From DASXMT01 sp963803065 (GTDB taxonomy: Bacteria > Actinomycetota > Acidimicrobiia > Acidimicrobiales > RAAP-2), in assembly GCA_963803065.1 (NCBI GenBank), contig CAWDKW010000012.1, forward strand, positions 1 through 64,000: a DNA stretch of 64,000 bases, given 5' to 3'. Position numbers and translations under genes: made by a program. Under the pieces are notes generated by a model, which was not told the origin of the DNA, made no database searches, and worked only from the letters and a program-made list of their open reading frames with translations. Numbering within the stretch: position 1 is the stretch's first letter; every line of letters starts with the position of its first letter. This document shows, piece by piece, positions 1-8,110 of the stretch.

Positions 1-1
1 G

Positions 2-1138
2 GACCCATTGGGCCAGGCCGACATTGCCGAGGAGGTGGCCCGCACCTACGGGTACTCGCGCCTGCCCCGCCGCCAGCCGGCTTGGCCGCAGCCGGGAGGC
101 CTGACCCGGCGTCAACGCGAGCGGCGGTTGGTCAAAGACGTGATGTGTGGCTTGGGCGCCCACGAGGCATGGACGGCCAGCATCGTGACGGAGGCGGACA
201 ACGCGTTCAGCGGGATGGACGGCCGCTGGATCACCATCACCAACCCGCTCGTGTCCGATGAGCGCTTCCTGCGGGCCTCCATGGTGCCGGGACTGCTTCG
301 TGCCCTCGCCTACAACGCCGACCGACGCCAGGGCGAACTCCGGCTGTTCGAGGTGGGAACGGTCTTCGAGCCTTCGGAGACGGAGCCCGACGACCCCGAA
401 GAGGGGCCGTACGCGCTCGAGACCGAGCGCTTGTCGGTGGTGTTCGCCGGCGAGGGTGACGACGCCCGGTCGGCGGTGGCCGCCTGGCACGCACTGGCAG
501 ATGCCCTGAGGATCGAGCAGGTGGAGCTGCGGCCGGAGCCTGCGCTACAACGAAGCGCCGCCCACCCCACCCGCCGGTTGACCATCGAGAACCTGAACGT
601 GGGGGGCGCACCGCATGACCCCGGCACGTCTCGTTCCACGCCAACCACCTCATCCACCGAGTCCACCCGGTCCATCGGGGACGCCTTGTCGACGATCGGC
701 GAGCTGGGCGAGGTCGATCCGAGCATCGTGAGCCATTTCGGGCTCACCGGCAAGGACGGAACGGTGCCTCGGATCGGATGGCTCGACGTAGACCTGGACC
801 AACTGCTCGACCCCTCTGTCGTGTTGCGGCGCTCCGAGGATGCCCGACCAGTCAGCCGGTTCCCGTCGGCTGACATCGACCTGGCCTTCGTGGTGCCCGA
901 CGAGGTCCCAGCCGGGACGGTGCAGTCGACCCTCGCGGCGGCCGGCGGCGAGCTGCTGGAGTCGGTCACCCTCTTCGACGTGTACCGGGGGGACTCGGTG
1001 CCGCCCGGTACCCGTAGTCTCGCCTACCACCTCCGGTTCTCCGCCCTCGATCGGACCCTCACCGACGACGAGGTGGGAGCGGAGCGGGCGCGCTGCATCG
1101 AGGCAGTGGAGTCGGCGTTCGGGGCCACGCTGCGCTGA
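2..1138 (+). CDS. pheT: Phenylalanyl-tRNA synthetase beta subunit, 3' part (5' end outside the window)
   Basis: This is the C-terminal ~378 residues of PheT, which with PheS charges tRNA-Phe in the cytoplasm. The visible protein starts in the region after the B5 domain (DIAEEVARTYGYSRLP), runs through the catalytic-like core (ITNPLVSDERFLRASMVPGL, LFEVGTVFEP) and ends with a complete FDX-ACB anticodon-binding domain in about the last 95 residues (SRFPSADIDLAFVVPDEVP, ending ESAFGATLR). It stops at TGA 1136-1138. The stretch coded by about 610-690 is Thr/Ser-rich and matches the family poorly. It may be a local insertion or a short frame disturbance. The first complete codon starts at base 2, and no start codon is in the window. 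Identity is secure from the C-terminal domain and core motifs. Confidence 0.93.
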   Translation, partial: DPLGQADIAEEVARTYGYSRLPRRQPAWPQPGGLTRRQRERRLVKDVMCGLGAHEAWTASIVTEADNAFSGMDGRWITITNPLVSDERFLRASMVPGLLRALAYNADRRQGELRLFEVGTVFEPSETEPDDPEEGPYALETERLSVVFAGEGDDARSAVAAWHALADALRIEQVELRPEPALQRSAAHPTRRLTIENLNVGGAPHDPGTSRSTPTTSSTESTRSIGDALSTIGELGEVDPSIVSHFGLTGKDGTVPRIGWLDVDLDQLLDPSVVLRRSEDARPVSRFPSADIDLAFVVPDEVPAGTVQSTLAAAGGELLESVTLFDVYRGDSVPPGTRSLAYHLRFSALDRTLTDDEVGAERARCIEAVESAFGATLR

Positions 1139-1373
1139 CTGGAGACCTAGAGGGATGAGCGCTGGGCAAACAGCTAGGACTTGACCGCTGTGCGCGAACG
1201 GCGAGAACCGCTCACCGCTCACCCCTGACCGCCGGGATGAGACTGCGGCCCTGGCACCTTCAAAGTACCACTCTTCGTGAGGATCTGCGACACGATAACG
1301 GCCCGCTCGTCGTTCGACTGCCGATCTGAGGCTGGAAGTGTTGGCGATTTGCCATCCGCCATCGATTGTTTTC

Positions 1374-1442
1374 CGTCCGCGTTTCGGCGAATTGCTTCGG
1401 TATGGCAAGTAGAGCGTGTGCCAATTCGCCGAAACGCGGACG
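1374..1442. repeat. Perfect 21-bp inverted repeat with 27-nt spacer
   Basis: Arms 1374-1394 and 1422-1442 are perfect reverse complements, with core GTTTCGGCGAATTG on the left. The spacer is 1395-1421. The element lies about 240 bp downstream of pheT in a gap without a convincing gene. It could be a strong transcript hairpin, although no T-run follows, or a remnant of a mobile element. No transposase could be recognised beside it. Confidence 0.75.
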
Positions 1443-1594
1443 TAACAAGTATCTACTGTGGTTTGGACGTAGCGGCGGACCGCCTGCCGGTGTCTGTCGC
1501 CTGCCGCGATCGGTCACTTTCAGTGGTGAAGTACCGATGAGGCAGAAAAGGCAGTCGGTCGCAGAACCAGTTGGACGGCTGCGGCTCGATCCCC

Positions 1595-1748
1595 TATGCG
1601 CAGCTGAGGCCAGCGGGATCCATGCGCAGCTGAGGCGGAGATCTCATGCGCAGCCGAGGCTCGCGGGCCGCATCCCAGGTCTCGTTTCAGCGGGATGGTC
1701 TCGGGCCACATCCCTGGGTCTCGCTTCAGCAGGATGGTCTCGGGCCAT
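1595..1748. repeat. Degenerate tandem repeats downstream of pheT
   Basis: Three copies of a 16-nt unit (ATGCGCAGCTGAGGC-like) lie between about 1595 and 1660. They are followed by two near-identical units of 38 and 39 nt at 1671-1708 and 1709-1747, each containing TTCAGC..GGATGGTCTCGGGCCA. The second unit overlaps the 3' end of the reverse-strand gene at 1726, so that protein's last residues come from repeat DNA. The rest of the gap 1139-1725 shows only the inverted repeat at 1374-1442. Confidence 0.7.
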
Positions 1749-2238
1749 CGGAGAGCAGGCCCTCGGGGCCCGATCCGCCATCGATCTCGTCGAGTAGAGA
1801 CCGGGTCCGAGGACCCAGCCATGGCCGGATCCGTTCGCGGTCGAGTGGGGACAGGCTGTCGAGGAAGGCGTACCCGACCAATTCGGCCGACTCGCCGGCC
1901 TCGGTGTCGGCTGCCATCTCGATGGCGCCCAGCGCTCGCTCGAGGACCGGGCGCTCCGCTTCCAACGCGGACAGCCGGCCGGCCACGAAGTCGGCCAATT
2001 CCGTGAAGACCACCGCTTCACCCGGGGCATCGTCGAACGTGCTGATCAGTTCGAGGTAGACGGGCAGGAACTCGGGAACCTGGTGGAGCAGGGCACCGAC
2101 AGATGGGTCGTCGGGAAAATCAGGTGGAACGCCGGCCCGCTCGGTCGCGGCCGAACGGTGAGCGCCGGGACGGGGCGCCGGGTCTTCTGGTCGGGGGGCT
2201 CGGGGTCTCTCGGCGTCAGGTGTTGGGGCGTGGGACAT
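1726..2238 (-). CDS. Hypothetical acidic protein (170 aa)
   Basis: I do not recognise this protein with certainty. The first ~35 residues are Pro/Arg-rich and probably disordered. Residues ~38-150 look like one compact, mostly helical acidic domain (PSVGALLHQVPEFLPVYLEL, FTELADFVAGRLSALEAE, LDSLSPLDRERIRPWLG). Its pattern recalls small DUF proteins of actinobacteria, but no function is assigned. The start is ATG 2236-2238 with a good ribosome-binding site (GGAAGGA about 8 nt upstream on the reverse strand). Codon use matches the neighbours. The C-terminus runs into the 38/39-nt tandem repeat. The gene is divergent from the arginine operon, with a ~370-bp shared upstream region. Confidence 0.65.
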   Translation of the reverse strand: MSHAPTPDAERPRAPRPEDPAPRPGAHRSAATERAGVPPDFPDDPSVGALLHQVPEFLPVYLELISTFDDAPGEAVVFTELADFVAGRLSALEAERPVLERALGAIEMAADTEAGESAELVGYAFLDSLSPLDRERIRPWLGPRTRSLLDEIDGGSGPEGLLSDGPRPSC

Positions 2239-2380
2239 GGCAGGGTTCCTTCCGTACGGATGGTGAGGCCGTGCCGTTCAGGGTCCCTGTGCCCGGCGAT
2301 ATGGGATGGTTCGAACGGTAACGAGACGTCCCGGCCCTGGTCAAGAGGGCCGCGTGACCAGCTGGCCCGTGCCTGACGCT

Positions 2381-2401
2381 TCAAGTGATATGAGCACTTG
2401 A
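2381..2401. promoter_or_regulatory. Small palindrome TCAAGTG-N7-CACTTGA between divergent genes
   Basis: Seven-base perfect arms (2381-2387 and 2395-2401) separated by seven bases lie between the reverse-strand gene at 1726-2238 and argC. Size and symmetry fit an operator for a dimeric regulator. No family can be named. Confidence 0.35.
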
Positions 2402-2466
2402 CTCACGCGGGTGACGGTGAAGGGCCGCCGCGCTGGCATTGGGGTGAGCTCGCCCGGCAGGCCCGT

Positions 2467-2501
2467 TTGCATGTTTATGCGGAGATGTGCATATACTTAC
2501 A
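2467..2501 (+). promoter_or_regulatory. Putative argC promoter with two ARG-box-like operators
   Basis: Two adjacent AT-rich near-palindromes stand out in GC-rich DNA: TTGCATGTTTATGCGGA (2467-2483) and GATGTGCATATACTTACA (2484-2501). Both resemble the 18-bp ARG boxes bound by ArgR, with TGCAT/ATGCA half-sites, and often paired. A -10-like TATACT sits at 2492-2497 inside the second box. TTGCAT at 2467-2472 is a weak -35 with 19-nt spacing. The operon downstream encodes ArgR itself, so arginine-dependent autorepression is the obvious model. The argC start is ~105 nt further on. Confidence 0.55.
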
Positions 2502-2607
2502 GGATGTACCCAGGAGCCAACAGCAGTCCGGACGCCCAACCGGCGGTCCACCGGGCCCGGCATCCAGCTGGACATCAAACCGCCCGAGACCCAAAACTTG
2601 GCGCGCC

Positions 2608-3630
2608 ATGAAGGTGGGTGTGGTCGGAGCCTCGGGGTATGCCGGAATCGAGCTGCTGCGCCTCTGCGCGTCCCACGCTGACCTCCAGGTGGTTGTGGCC
2701 GGGGCGGCGACGGCTGCGGGCCGGTCGGTGGCCGATCACACCCCTTCGTTGGCTGCGGCCTACCCGTCGCTGACCTTCGGGCCGACCGAGCCGGCCGACC
2801 TCGACGGACTCGACCTCGTGTTCCTGGCGCTACCCCACGGAGAATCCCAGCACCTTCTCCCCGAGATCGAGTCGCACGTCGGTGTGGTTGTGGATCTGGC
2901 CGCCGACTTTCGATTACAGGACCCCTCGCTGTACCCGATCTGGTACGGGCACGAGCACACCGCCACCGAACTGTTGGCCAGATTCCGCTACGGCCTTCCC
3001 GAGCTGTTCCGCGATGATCTCCACGGTGCCCGCCTTATCGCCGCGGCGGGGTGTTACCCGACCGCGGCCACGCTTGCCCTTGCCCCATTGGTGCGTGCGG
3101 ACGTGGTCGCCACTAGCGACATCGTGATCGACGCAGCAAGCGGCGTCTCGGGAGCCGGGCGGGCCGCCAAGGCGAACCTCCACTTCGGCGCCGTGGACGA
3201 GGACTTTGTGGCATACGGGCTCCTCGACCACCGCCATACCCCGGAGATCGAGCAGAATCTCGGCGCCCAGGTCCTCTTCACTCCCCACCTTGCACCGATG
3301 GTGCGGGGCATCCTGGCGACCTGTTATGCGCGCCCGGCCCACCCGGACGGGGGACTGACCACGGCGAGCGCCCTCGAGCTGCTCCACGAGGCCTACCGGG
3401 AGGATCCATTCGTGGTGGTGACTCCGGCGTCGCCGTCGACCAAGTTCACAACCGGTTCCAATTGCGCACACGTCACCGCACGGGTTGATCCGAGGACCGG
3501 ATGGGTGGTGGTGCTGTGTGCGCTCGACAACCTGGTCAAAGGGGCGTCGGGCCAGGCGATCCAGTGCGCCAACCTAGCCCTGGGTCTTCCCGAAGCGACA
3601 GGGCTCCCGCTGGTGGGGGCGTACCCGTGA
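2608..3630 (+). CDS. argC: N-acetyl-gamma-glutamyl-phosphate reductase ArgC
   Basis: ArgC performs the NADPH-dependent reduction of N-acetyl-glutamyl phosphate to the semialdehyde, the third step of arginine synthesis. It has 340 residues. The start is ATG 2608, giving the canonical N-terminus MKVGVVGASGYAGIELLRL with the GxSGYxG nucleotide-binding loop. In-frame residues upstream of it are low-complexity and not conserved. The catalytic cysteine is Cys149 in AAAGCYPTAA, and the conserved HRHTPEIEQ follows. Length is normal for the family. It is the first gene of the argCJBDFRGH operon, and its TGA overlaps the GTG of argJ (GTGA). Confidence 0.96.
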   Translation: MKVGVVGASGYAGIELLRLCASHADLQVVVAGAATAAGRSVADHTPSLAAAYPSLTFGPTEPADLDGLDLVFLALPHGESQHLLPEIESHVGVVVDLAADFRLQDPSLYPIWYGHEHTATELLARFRYGLPELFRDDLHGARLIAAAGCYPTAATLALAPLVRADVVATSDIVIDAASGVSGAGRAAKANLHFGAVDEDFVAYGLLDHRHTPEIEQNLGAQVLFTPHLAPMVRGILATCYARPAHPDGGLTTASALELLHEAYREDPFVVVTPASPSTKFTTGSNCAHVTARVDPRTGWVVVLCALDNLVKGASGQAIQCANLALGLPEATGLPLVGAYP

Positions 3631-4796
3631 GCATCACCACACCCCCGGGCTTCGTGGCTGCTGGCCATGCGTCGGGCATCAAGGCGTCCGGTGCGCTCGA
3701 CCTCGCCCTGGTGGCCACCGAAGACGGGGCGCCGGTTCCTGCGGCGGCCACCTTCACCAGAAACCTGGCCGCGGCAGCACCGGTTCAGGTCAGTCGGGAC
3801 CATCTCCGGGCAAACGGCGGCCGGGCCGCCGCCGTGCTCGTGAGCAGCGGTAACGCCAACGCCGCAACCGGGGCACGGGGACGTGCCGATGCCGAGCGAA
3901 TGTGCGCGCTTGCTGCCGAGTGCCTGGGCGTGGGAGCCACCGACCTGTTGGTCTGCTCCACCGGGCTGATCGGCATTCCCCTGCCCATGGAACCCATCGA
4001 ACCCGGCATCGCCGCCCTGGTGGCTGCTCGCTCGTCAGCGGTCCAGGCGGCCGAGGACGCGGCGACGGCCATCCTCACCACCGACGGCGGCCGCAAGGAG
4101 GTCCTTGTCGAGGGGGCCGGCTTCACCATGGCCGGGATGGCCAAGGGTGCCGGCATGCTGGCACCGGATATGGCCACCATGCTGGCCTTCCTCACCACCG
4201 ACGCCGCAGTGGAACCGGCGGCCCTGGCCGATCTGTTGCGGATTGCCGTCCGCGACTCGTTCAACACGCTGACCGTCGACGGCTGCACCTCGACCAACGA
4301 CACGGTCACCCTGATGGCGAGCGGCCGAGCCGGGCCCGTCCCCTCGGGTGTGCTCGTCGAAGCGGCCACCGAGGCGTGCGCTGCTCTTGCGCGCCAGATG
4401 GCCGAGGATGCTGAAGGGGCGTCGCGGATCGCCCACGTGCGGGTGACCGGGGCTGCCTCGGACGGTCAGGCCCACCAGGCCGCCCGCAAGGTGGCCGACT
4501 CGCTGTTGGTGAAATGCTCCCTCAACGGGGCGGACCCCTATTGGGGCCGGGTGGTCAGTGATCTCGGCTCTGCCGGGGTCGAGTTCGACATCGACAAGGT
4601 GGCAATCGCCTACGGCGGGGAGGACGTCTGCCGGGATGGTGTGGCCGTGCCCTACGACGAGAGTGCCGTGGCCGCGCACATGGCCGGCAAGCTCGTGGAC
4701 ATCCAATGCCGGTTAGGGATGGGCGACGGGGTGGGCGTGGCCATGACCGTCGACCTGGGATACGGGTACATCGACGAGAACCGGAAGACGTCGTGA
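3627..4796 (+). CDS. argJ: Bifunctional glutamate N-acetyltransferase / ornithine acetyltransferase ArgJ
   Basis: ArgJ moves the acetyl group from N-acetylornithine to glutamate, making the pathway cyclic, and may also acetylate glutamate from acetyl-CoA. It has 389 residues. The start is GTG 3627, overlapping the argC stop, giving VSITTPPGFVAAGHASGIK. The autoproteolytic site is APDMATMLAF with nucleophile Thr184, which splits the precursor into alpha and beta chains. N-terminal SSGNANAATG and C-terminal NGADPYWGR motifs are present. There is no argA or argE nearby, as expected for a cyclic pathway. The stop TGA overlaps a GTG at 4793, which may be the ancestral argB start (see argB). Confidence 0.96.
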   Translation: MSITTPPGFVAAGHASGIKASGALDLALVATEDGAPVPAAATFTRNLAAAAPVQVSRDHLRANGGRAAAVLVSSGNANAATGARGRADAERMCALAAECLGVGATDLLVCSTGLIGIPLPMEPIEPGIAALVAARSSAVQAAEDAATAILTTDGGRKEVLVEGAGFTMAGMAKGAGMLAPDMATMLAFLTTDAAVEPAALADLLRIAVRDSFNTLTVDGCTSTNDTVTLMASGRAGPVPSGVLVEAATEACAALARQMAEDAEGASRIAHVRVTGAASDGQAHQAARKVADSLLVKCSLNGADPYWGRVVSDLGSAGVEFDIDKVAIAYGGEDVCRDGVAVPYDESAVAAHMAGKLVDIQCRLGMGDGVGVAMTVDLGYGYIDENRKTS

Positions 4797-4807
4797 GCAC
4801 CGATCCT

Positions 4808-4879
4808 CAGTCCGTGCCGGCTCCCCAGTCCGTGCCGGCTCCGCAGTCCGTGCCGGCTCCCCAGTCCGCGCCGGCTCCC
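4808..4879 (+). repeat. Four 18-bp tandem repeats at the argJ-argB junction
   Basis: Units at 4808-4825, 4826-4843, 4844-4861 and 4862-4879 are CAGTCCGTGCCGGCTCCC with single-base differences. Read from GTG 4793 they encode Pro-Ala-Pro-Gln-Ser-Val repeats. A further partial copy follows at about 4900-4917, in a different phase. The unit length is a multiple of three. Confidence 0.9.
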
Positions 4880-4923
4880 CATCCAGCGGCTCCCAAGCCC
4901 AGTCCGCGCCGGCTCCTCGGGCC

Positions 4924-5814
4924 GTGCCGGACACCCCGTGGGCACCAGCCGACAAGGCGAGCGTCCTGGTGGAGGCCCTTCCGTACATCCGCCGCTTCTG
5001 GGGGAAGGTGGTCGTGGTCAAGTACGGCGGCAATGTCCTCCAGGCGAAGCCCGGCGAGCCGGCCGTTGACGAGGCGACTGCGCTGGCCTCGTTTGCCGAG
5101 GACATCGTGATGATGCGGTCGGTGGGGATGCTGCCTGTGGTCGTTCACGGGGGTGGGCCCCAGATCGGCGAGTTGCTCGGCCGGTTGGGCATGGCCACCG
5201 AGTTCCGCGGCGGATTTCGGGTCACCGATGCCGACACCCTCGACATCGTCCGCATGGTGCTGGTGGGCAAGGTCAACCGCGACATCGTGAGTGCCGTGAA
5301 CGTCCACGGTGCCCTGGCTGTGGGGTTGTCCGGCGAGGACGCCAACTTGATCACCGCCGAGGCCAAGTCGGAGCACCTGGGCTTCGTGGGCGATGTCGTG
5401 GACGTGGACCCGGTGATCGTCCATCAGCTGCTGGCGCAGGGGCTGATCCCGGTGGTGGCCACCATTGGGAGCGATGAGACGGGTCAGGCGTTCAACATCA
5501 ACTCCGACACGGTCGCCGGCCACTTGGCCATGGCCATCGCGGCCGAGAAGCTGGTCTTCCTGACCGACGTGGCCGGGTTGCGCTCCGTGCCTGACGATCC
5601 GTCCACGCTGATCAGCGACGTGACCGCCGACGAGCTCGACGCGCTGGTTGCTTCGGGGGCCGCCACCGGCGGGATGATCCCCAAGGCACAGGCCTGTGCC
5701 CAGGCGGTTCGAGCCGGCGTCGGGCACGCCCACATCCTCGATGGCCGTACCCCGCACGCCCTCTTGCTCGAGGTGTTCACCGACCAGGGCGTGGGGACCA
5801 TGGTGGGCGCATGA
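4924..5814 (+). CDS. argB: Acetylglutamate kinase ArgB
   Basis: ArgB phosphorylates N-acetylglutamate, the committed and usually arginine-inhibited step. From GTG 4924 it is 296 aa: VVVKYGGNVL, VVVHGGGPQIGELLGRLG, NINSDTVAGHLA and GGMIPKAQA are clear amino-acid-kinase motifs. GTG 4924 has no visible ribosome-binding site. GTG 4793, overlapping the argJ stop as elsewhere in this operon, opens a Pro-Ala repeat frame that would join the ArgB frame if about one base were gained or lost near 4895-4900. The true N-terminus may therefore be a repeat-containing extension, with a real or assembly-born frameshift. The kinase domain itself is intact. Confidence 0.93.
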   Translation: MPDTPWAPADKASVLVEALPYIRRFWGKVVVVKYGGNVLQAKPGEPAVDEATALASFAEDIVMMRSVGMLPVVVHGGGPQIGELLGRLGMATEFRGGFRVTDADTLDIVRMVLVGKVNRDIVSAVNVHGALAVGLSGEDANLITAEAKSEHLGFVGDVVDVDPVIVHQLLAQGLIPVVATIGSDETGQAFNINSDTVAGHLAMAIAAEKLVFLTDVAGLRSVPDDPSTLISDVTADELDALVASGAATGGMIPKAQACAQAVRAGVGHAHILDGRTPHALLLEVFTDQGVGTMVGA

Positions 5815-5843
5815 GCGAGCGTCGGGAGAGTGGGACCGCATGA

Positions 5844-7082
5844 GTGCGACCACGAGCGGGAGAGTGGACCCGACGACCGAAGGCGCCCGGCGTCGATCGG
5901 AGCGCGCTCATGCACAACTACGCCGAGCCACCGGTCACCTTTGTCCGGGGTGAAGGCTCGTACCTATTCGACGCGGAGGGGCGCCGCTACCTGGACTTCC
6001 TCTCGGGTCTGGCCGTGACCTCGCTCGGGCATGCCCATCCCATAGTGGCCGAGGCCGTAGCCGAGCAGGCCCGCACCCTGGTGCATGTGTCCAACCTGTT
6101 CGGGAACACCATCGGGCCGGAGGTGGCCGTCACCATCGATCGCCTGATCGGCGGTGGCACCGATCGGGCTGGTGGCCAGGTCTTCTTCGGCAACTCGGGA
6201 GCCGAGGCCAACGAGTGCGCCTTGAAGCTCGCCCGGCGGTGGGCAGGACCCGGGCGGTTCGGGGTGGTCAGCACGTGGGACGCTTTCCACGGTCGGACCC
6301 TGGCCACGTTGGCGGCCACCGGCCAACCGGACAAGCAGACTGCCTTCCTGCCCCTTCCCGAGGGCTTCGACCACGTGGCCTTCGACGACCTCGAGGCGAT
6401 GGACGAGGCGTGCGATCCCGACCGGGTCGGAGCGGTGATCCTCGAACCAATCCTGGGAGAGGCCGGGGTGATGGTGCCGTCCTCGGACTACCTCGCCGGG
6501 GTACGGCAGCTGTGCACCGACCGGAACATCCTGTTGATCATGGACGAGATCCAGACCGGGCTGGGCCGGACCGGGCAGTGGTTCGGCTTCCAGCATCTGG
6601 GGATCGAGCCCGACATCGTGACCATGGCCAAGTCGCTCGGCAACGGCGTCCCCGTCGGCGCCTGCTGGGCCCGGGCGGAAGTGGCCGCGGCGTTCGTGCC
6701 CGGCGACCACGGCAGCACGTTCGGCGGGCAGCCCCTGGCGATGTCGGCGGCCCGGGCCACGCTGGCTGTGATGGAAGCAGAGGAAGTGCCCGAACGGGCG
6801 AGGCGGGCCGGGGAGAGCCTCGGTCGGGGGCTCGCCGCACTCCCCACGGTGCAGGGGGTGCGGGGCGAGGGGCTACTACTTGCCGCCGAGCTGACCGGGG
6901 AGGTGGCACCCGCGGCCTGCCACGCCGCGCTCGATGCCGGCCTCGTCGTCAACGCCCCCCGGCCCGACACCCTCCGGTTTGCCCCATCACTGCTGGTCAG
7001 TGAGGGCGAGATCGACGAAGGGCTGGCTCTCCTCGGCCGGGTGCTCGCTTCGATGCCGGACGCGGAGGGCGTGCGACCATGA
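5844..7082 (+). CDS. argD: Acetylornithine aminotransferase ArgD
   Basis: ArgD is the PLP-dependent transamination enzyme making N-acetylornithine. It also often serves as succinyl-diaminopimelate aminotransferase. From GTG 5844 it is 412 aa. ATG 5910 (MHNYAEPPVTF), with GGAG 7 nt upstream, is an equally good start, giving 390 aa. Class III aminotransferase motifs are present: FFGNSGAEANECALKLAR, LIMDEIQTGLGRTG and the PLP lysine in VTMAKSLGNGVP. An ATG at 5840 overlaps the region in another frame (MSATTSGRVDP), a pattern like argB. The stop TGA overlaps the argF ATG (ATGA). Confidence 0.94.
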   Translation: MRPRAGEWTRRPKAPGVDRSALMHNYAEPPVTFVRGEGSYLFDAEGRRYLDFLSGLAVTSLGHAHPIVAEAVAEQARTLVHVSNLFGNTIGPEVAVTIDRLIGGGTDRAGGQVFFGNSGAEANECALKLARRWAGPGRFGVVSTWDAFHGRTLATLAATGQPDKQTAFLPLPEGFDHVAFDDLEAMDEACDPDRVGAVILEPILGEAGVMVPSSDYLAGVRQLCTDRNILLIMDEIQTGLGRTGQWFGFQHLGIEPDIVTMAKSLGNGVPVGACWARAEVAAAFVPGDHGSTFGGQPLAMSAARATLAVMEAEEVPERARRAGESLGRGLAALPTVQGVRGEGLLLAAELTGEVAPAACHAALDAGLVVNAPRPDTLRFAPSLLVSEGEIDEGLALLGRVLASMPDAEGVRP

Positions 7083-8110
7083 CCGGGGCTCGGCACATCT
7101 TCGACGTCGACAGCCTCGCCCCTGCAGAGCTTGAGGTCGTCCTCAGTCTGGCCGAAGTCGACCCGTCAACCCTCGCCCCGGCGCTGGCCGGCCAGGGGGT
7201 GGCCCTTCTCTTCGAGAAGCCCTCGGCGCGCACGCGCAACAGCACGGAGATGGCCGTCGTCTCCCTCGGGGGACACCCGGTCTACATCCAAGGCGCAGAA
7301 GTCGGCCTCGACGTTCGGGAGACGGCCGAGGACGTGGCCCGCACGCTGGCCTGCTACCACTCGGTCCTCTGCGCCCGGGTCATGGACCACGGCTCGCTCA
7401 CCCGGATGGCCGCGGCGCTCGACGCCGCCGGCACACCGGTGCCCGTGGTCAACCTGCTCTCCGACCTGGCTCATCCCTGTCAGGCCTTGGCCGACCTGTT
7501 GACCCTCCGCCAGGAGTTCGGGGACTCGCTCGAAGGCCGCACGGTGGCCTACGTCGGCGACGCCAACAATGTCTGGCTGTCGCTGGCCCTGGCCGGGGCC
7601 ATGATGGGGGTCACCGTCAACCTGGCCGCACCCAACCGCTACGGGCCGAGTGAGGACGATCTCGACCGCGTGAAGGCACTGGGCGGGTCCGGGCTGGTGA
7701 CCGAGGATCCAGCCGAAGCCGTGGCCGGAGCCGACGCCGTCTACACCGACGTCTGGACGTCGATGGGGCAGGAGAAAGAGTCGGTGGCCCGACTCGAGGC
7801 CTTTGCCCCGTTCACAGTGGACGAGGCGCTTATGAGGAGGGCCGCGCCCCACGCCATCGTGTTGCACTGCCTGCCCGCCCATCGTGGTGAAGAGATCACC
7901 GCCGGGGTCGTGGACGGCCCTCAGAGCAGGATCTGGCCTCAGGCGGCCAATCGCATGCACGCCATGCGGGGCCTCCTCGCCTGGTTGAGCCACGGCGGCC
8001 ACGGCGGCCACGGCGGCCAGGCCGGCGGCCACGGCGGCCAGCCCGGTGTGGCTGCGCAGTCCAGCCAGTCCAGCCGGTCCAGCCACCCGCAGGCCGGGGG
8101 CCCGGCATGA
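7079..8110 (+). CDS. argF: Ornithine carbamoyltransferase ArgF with Gly/His repeat tail
   Basis: ArgF combines ornithine with carbamoyl phosphate to form citrulline. It has 343 residues. The carbamoyl-phosphate loop is SARTR at residues 49-53, with DLAHPCQALADLL and the ornithine/catalytic HCLPAHRGEE. The family usually ends just after the MHAMRGLLAWL helix. Here about 35 further residues follow, coded by a 9-bp repeat (CACGGCGGC, about 7990-8044), giving Gly-His-Gly-Gly repeats and then a Ser/Gln-rich end. The tail looks like a recent repeat expansion and is unlikely to be catalytic. The stop TGA overlaps the argR ATG. Confidence 0.95.
   Translation: MTGARHIFDVDSLAPAELEVVLSLAEVDPSTLAPALAGQGVALLFEKPSARTRNSTEMAVVSLGGHPVYIQGAEVGLDVRETAEDVARTLACYHSVLCARVMDHGSLTRMAAALDAAGTPVPVVNLLSDLAHPCQALADLLTLRQEFGDSLEGRTVAYVGDANNVWLSLALAGAMMGVTVNLAAPNRYGPSEDDLDRVKALGGSGLVTEDPAEAVAGADAVYTDVWTSMGQEKESVARLEAFAPFTVDEALMRRAAPHAIVLHCLPAHRGEEITAGVVDGPQSRIWPQAANRMHAMRGLLAWLSHGGHGGHGGQAGGHGGQPGVAAQSSQSSRSSHPQAGGPA

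Noticed and set aside
1277..1797. Transposase fragment (GLDVAADRLPVSV resembles the start of IS110-type transposases)
   Set aside because: The likeness covers about a dozen residues only. There is no catalytic motif and the frame runs into tandem repeats.
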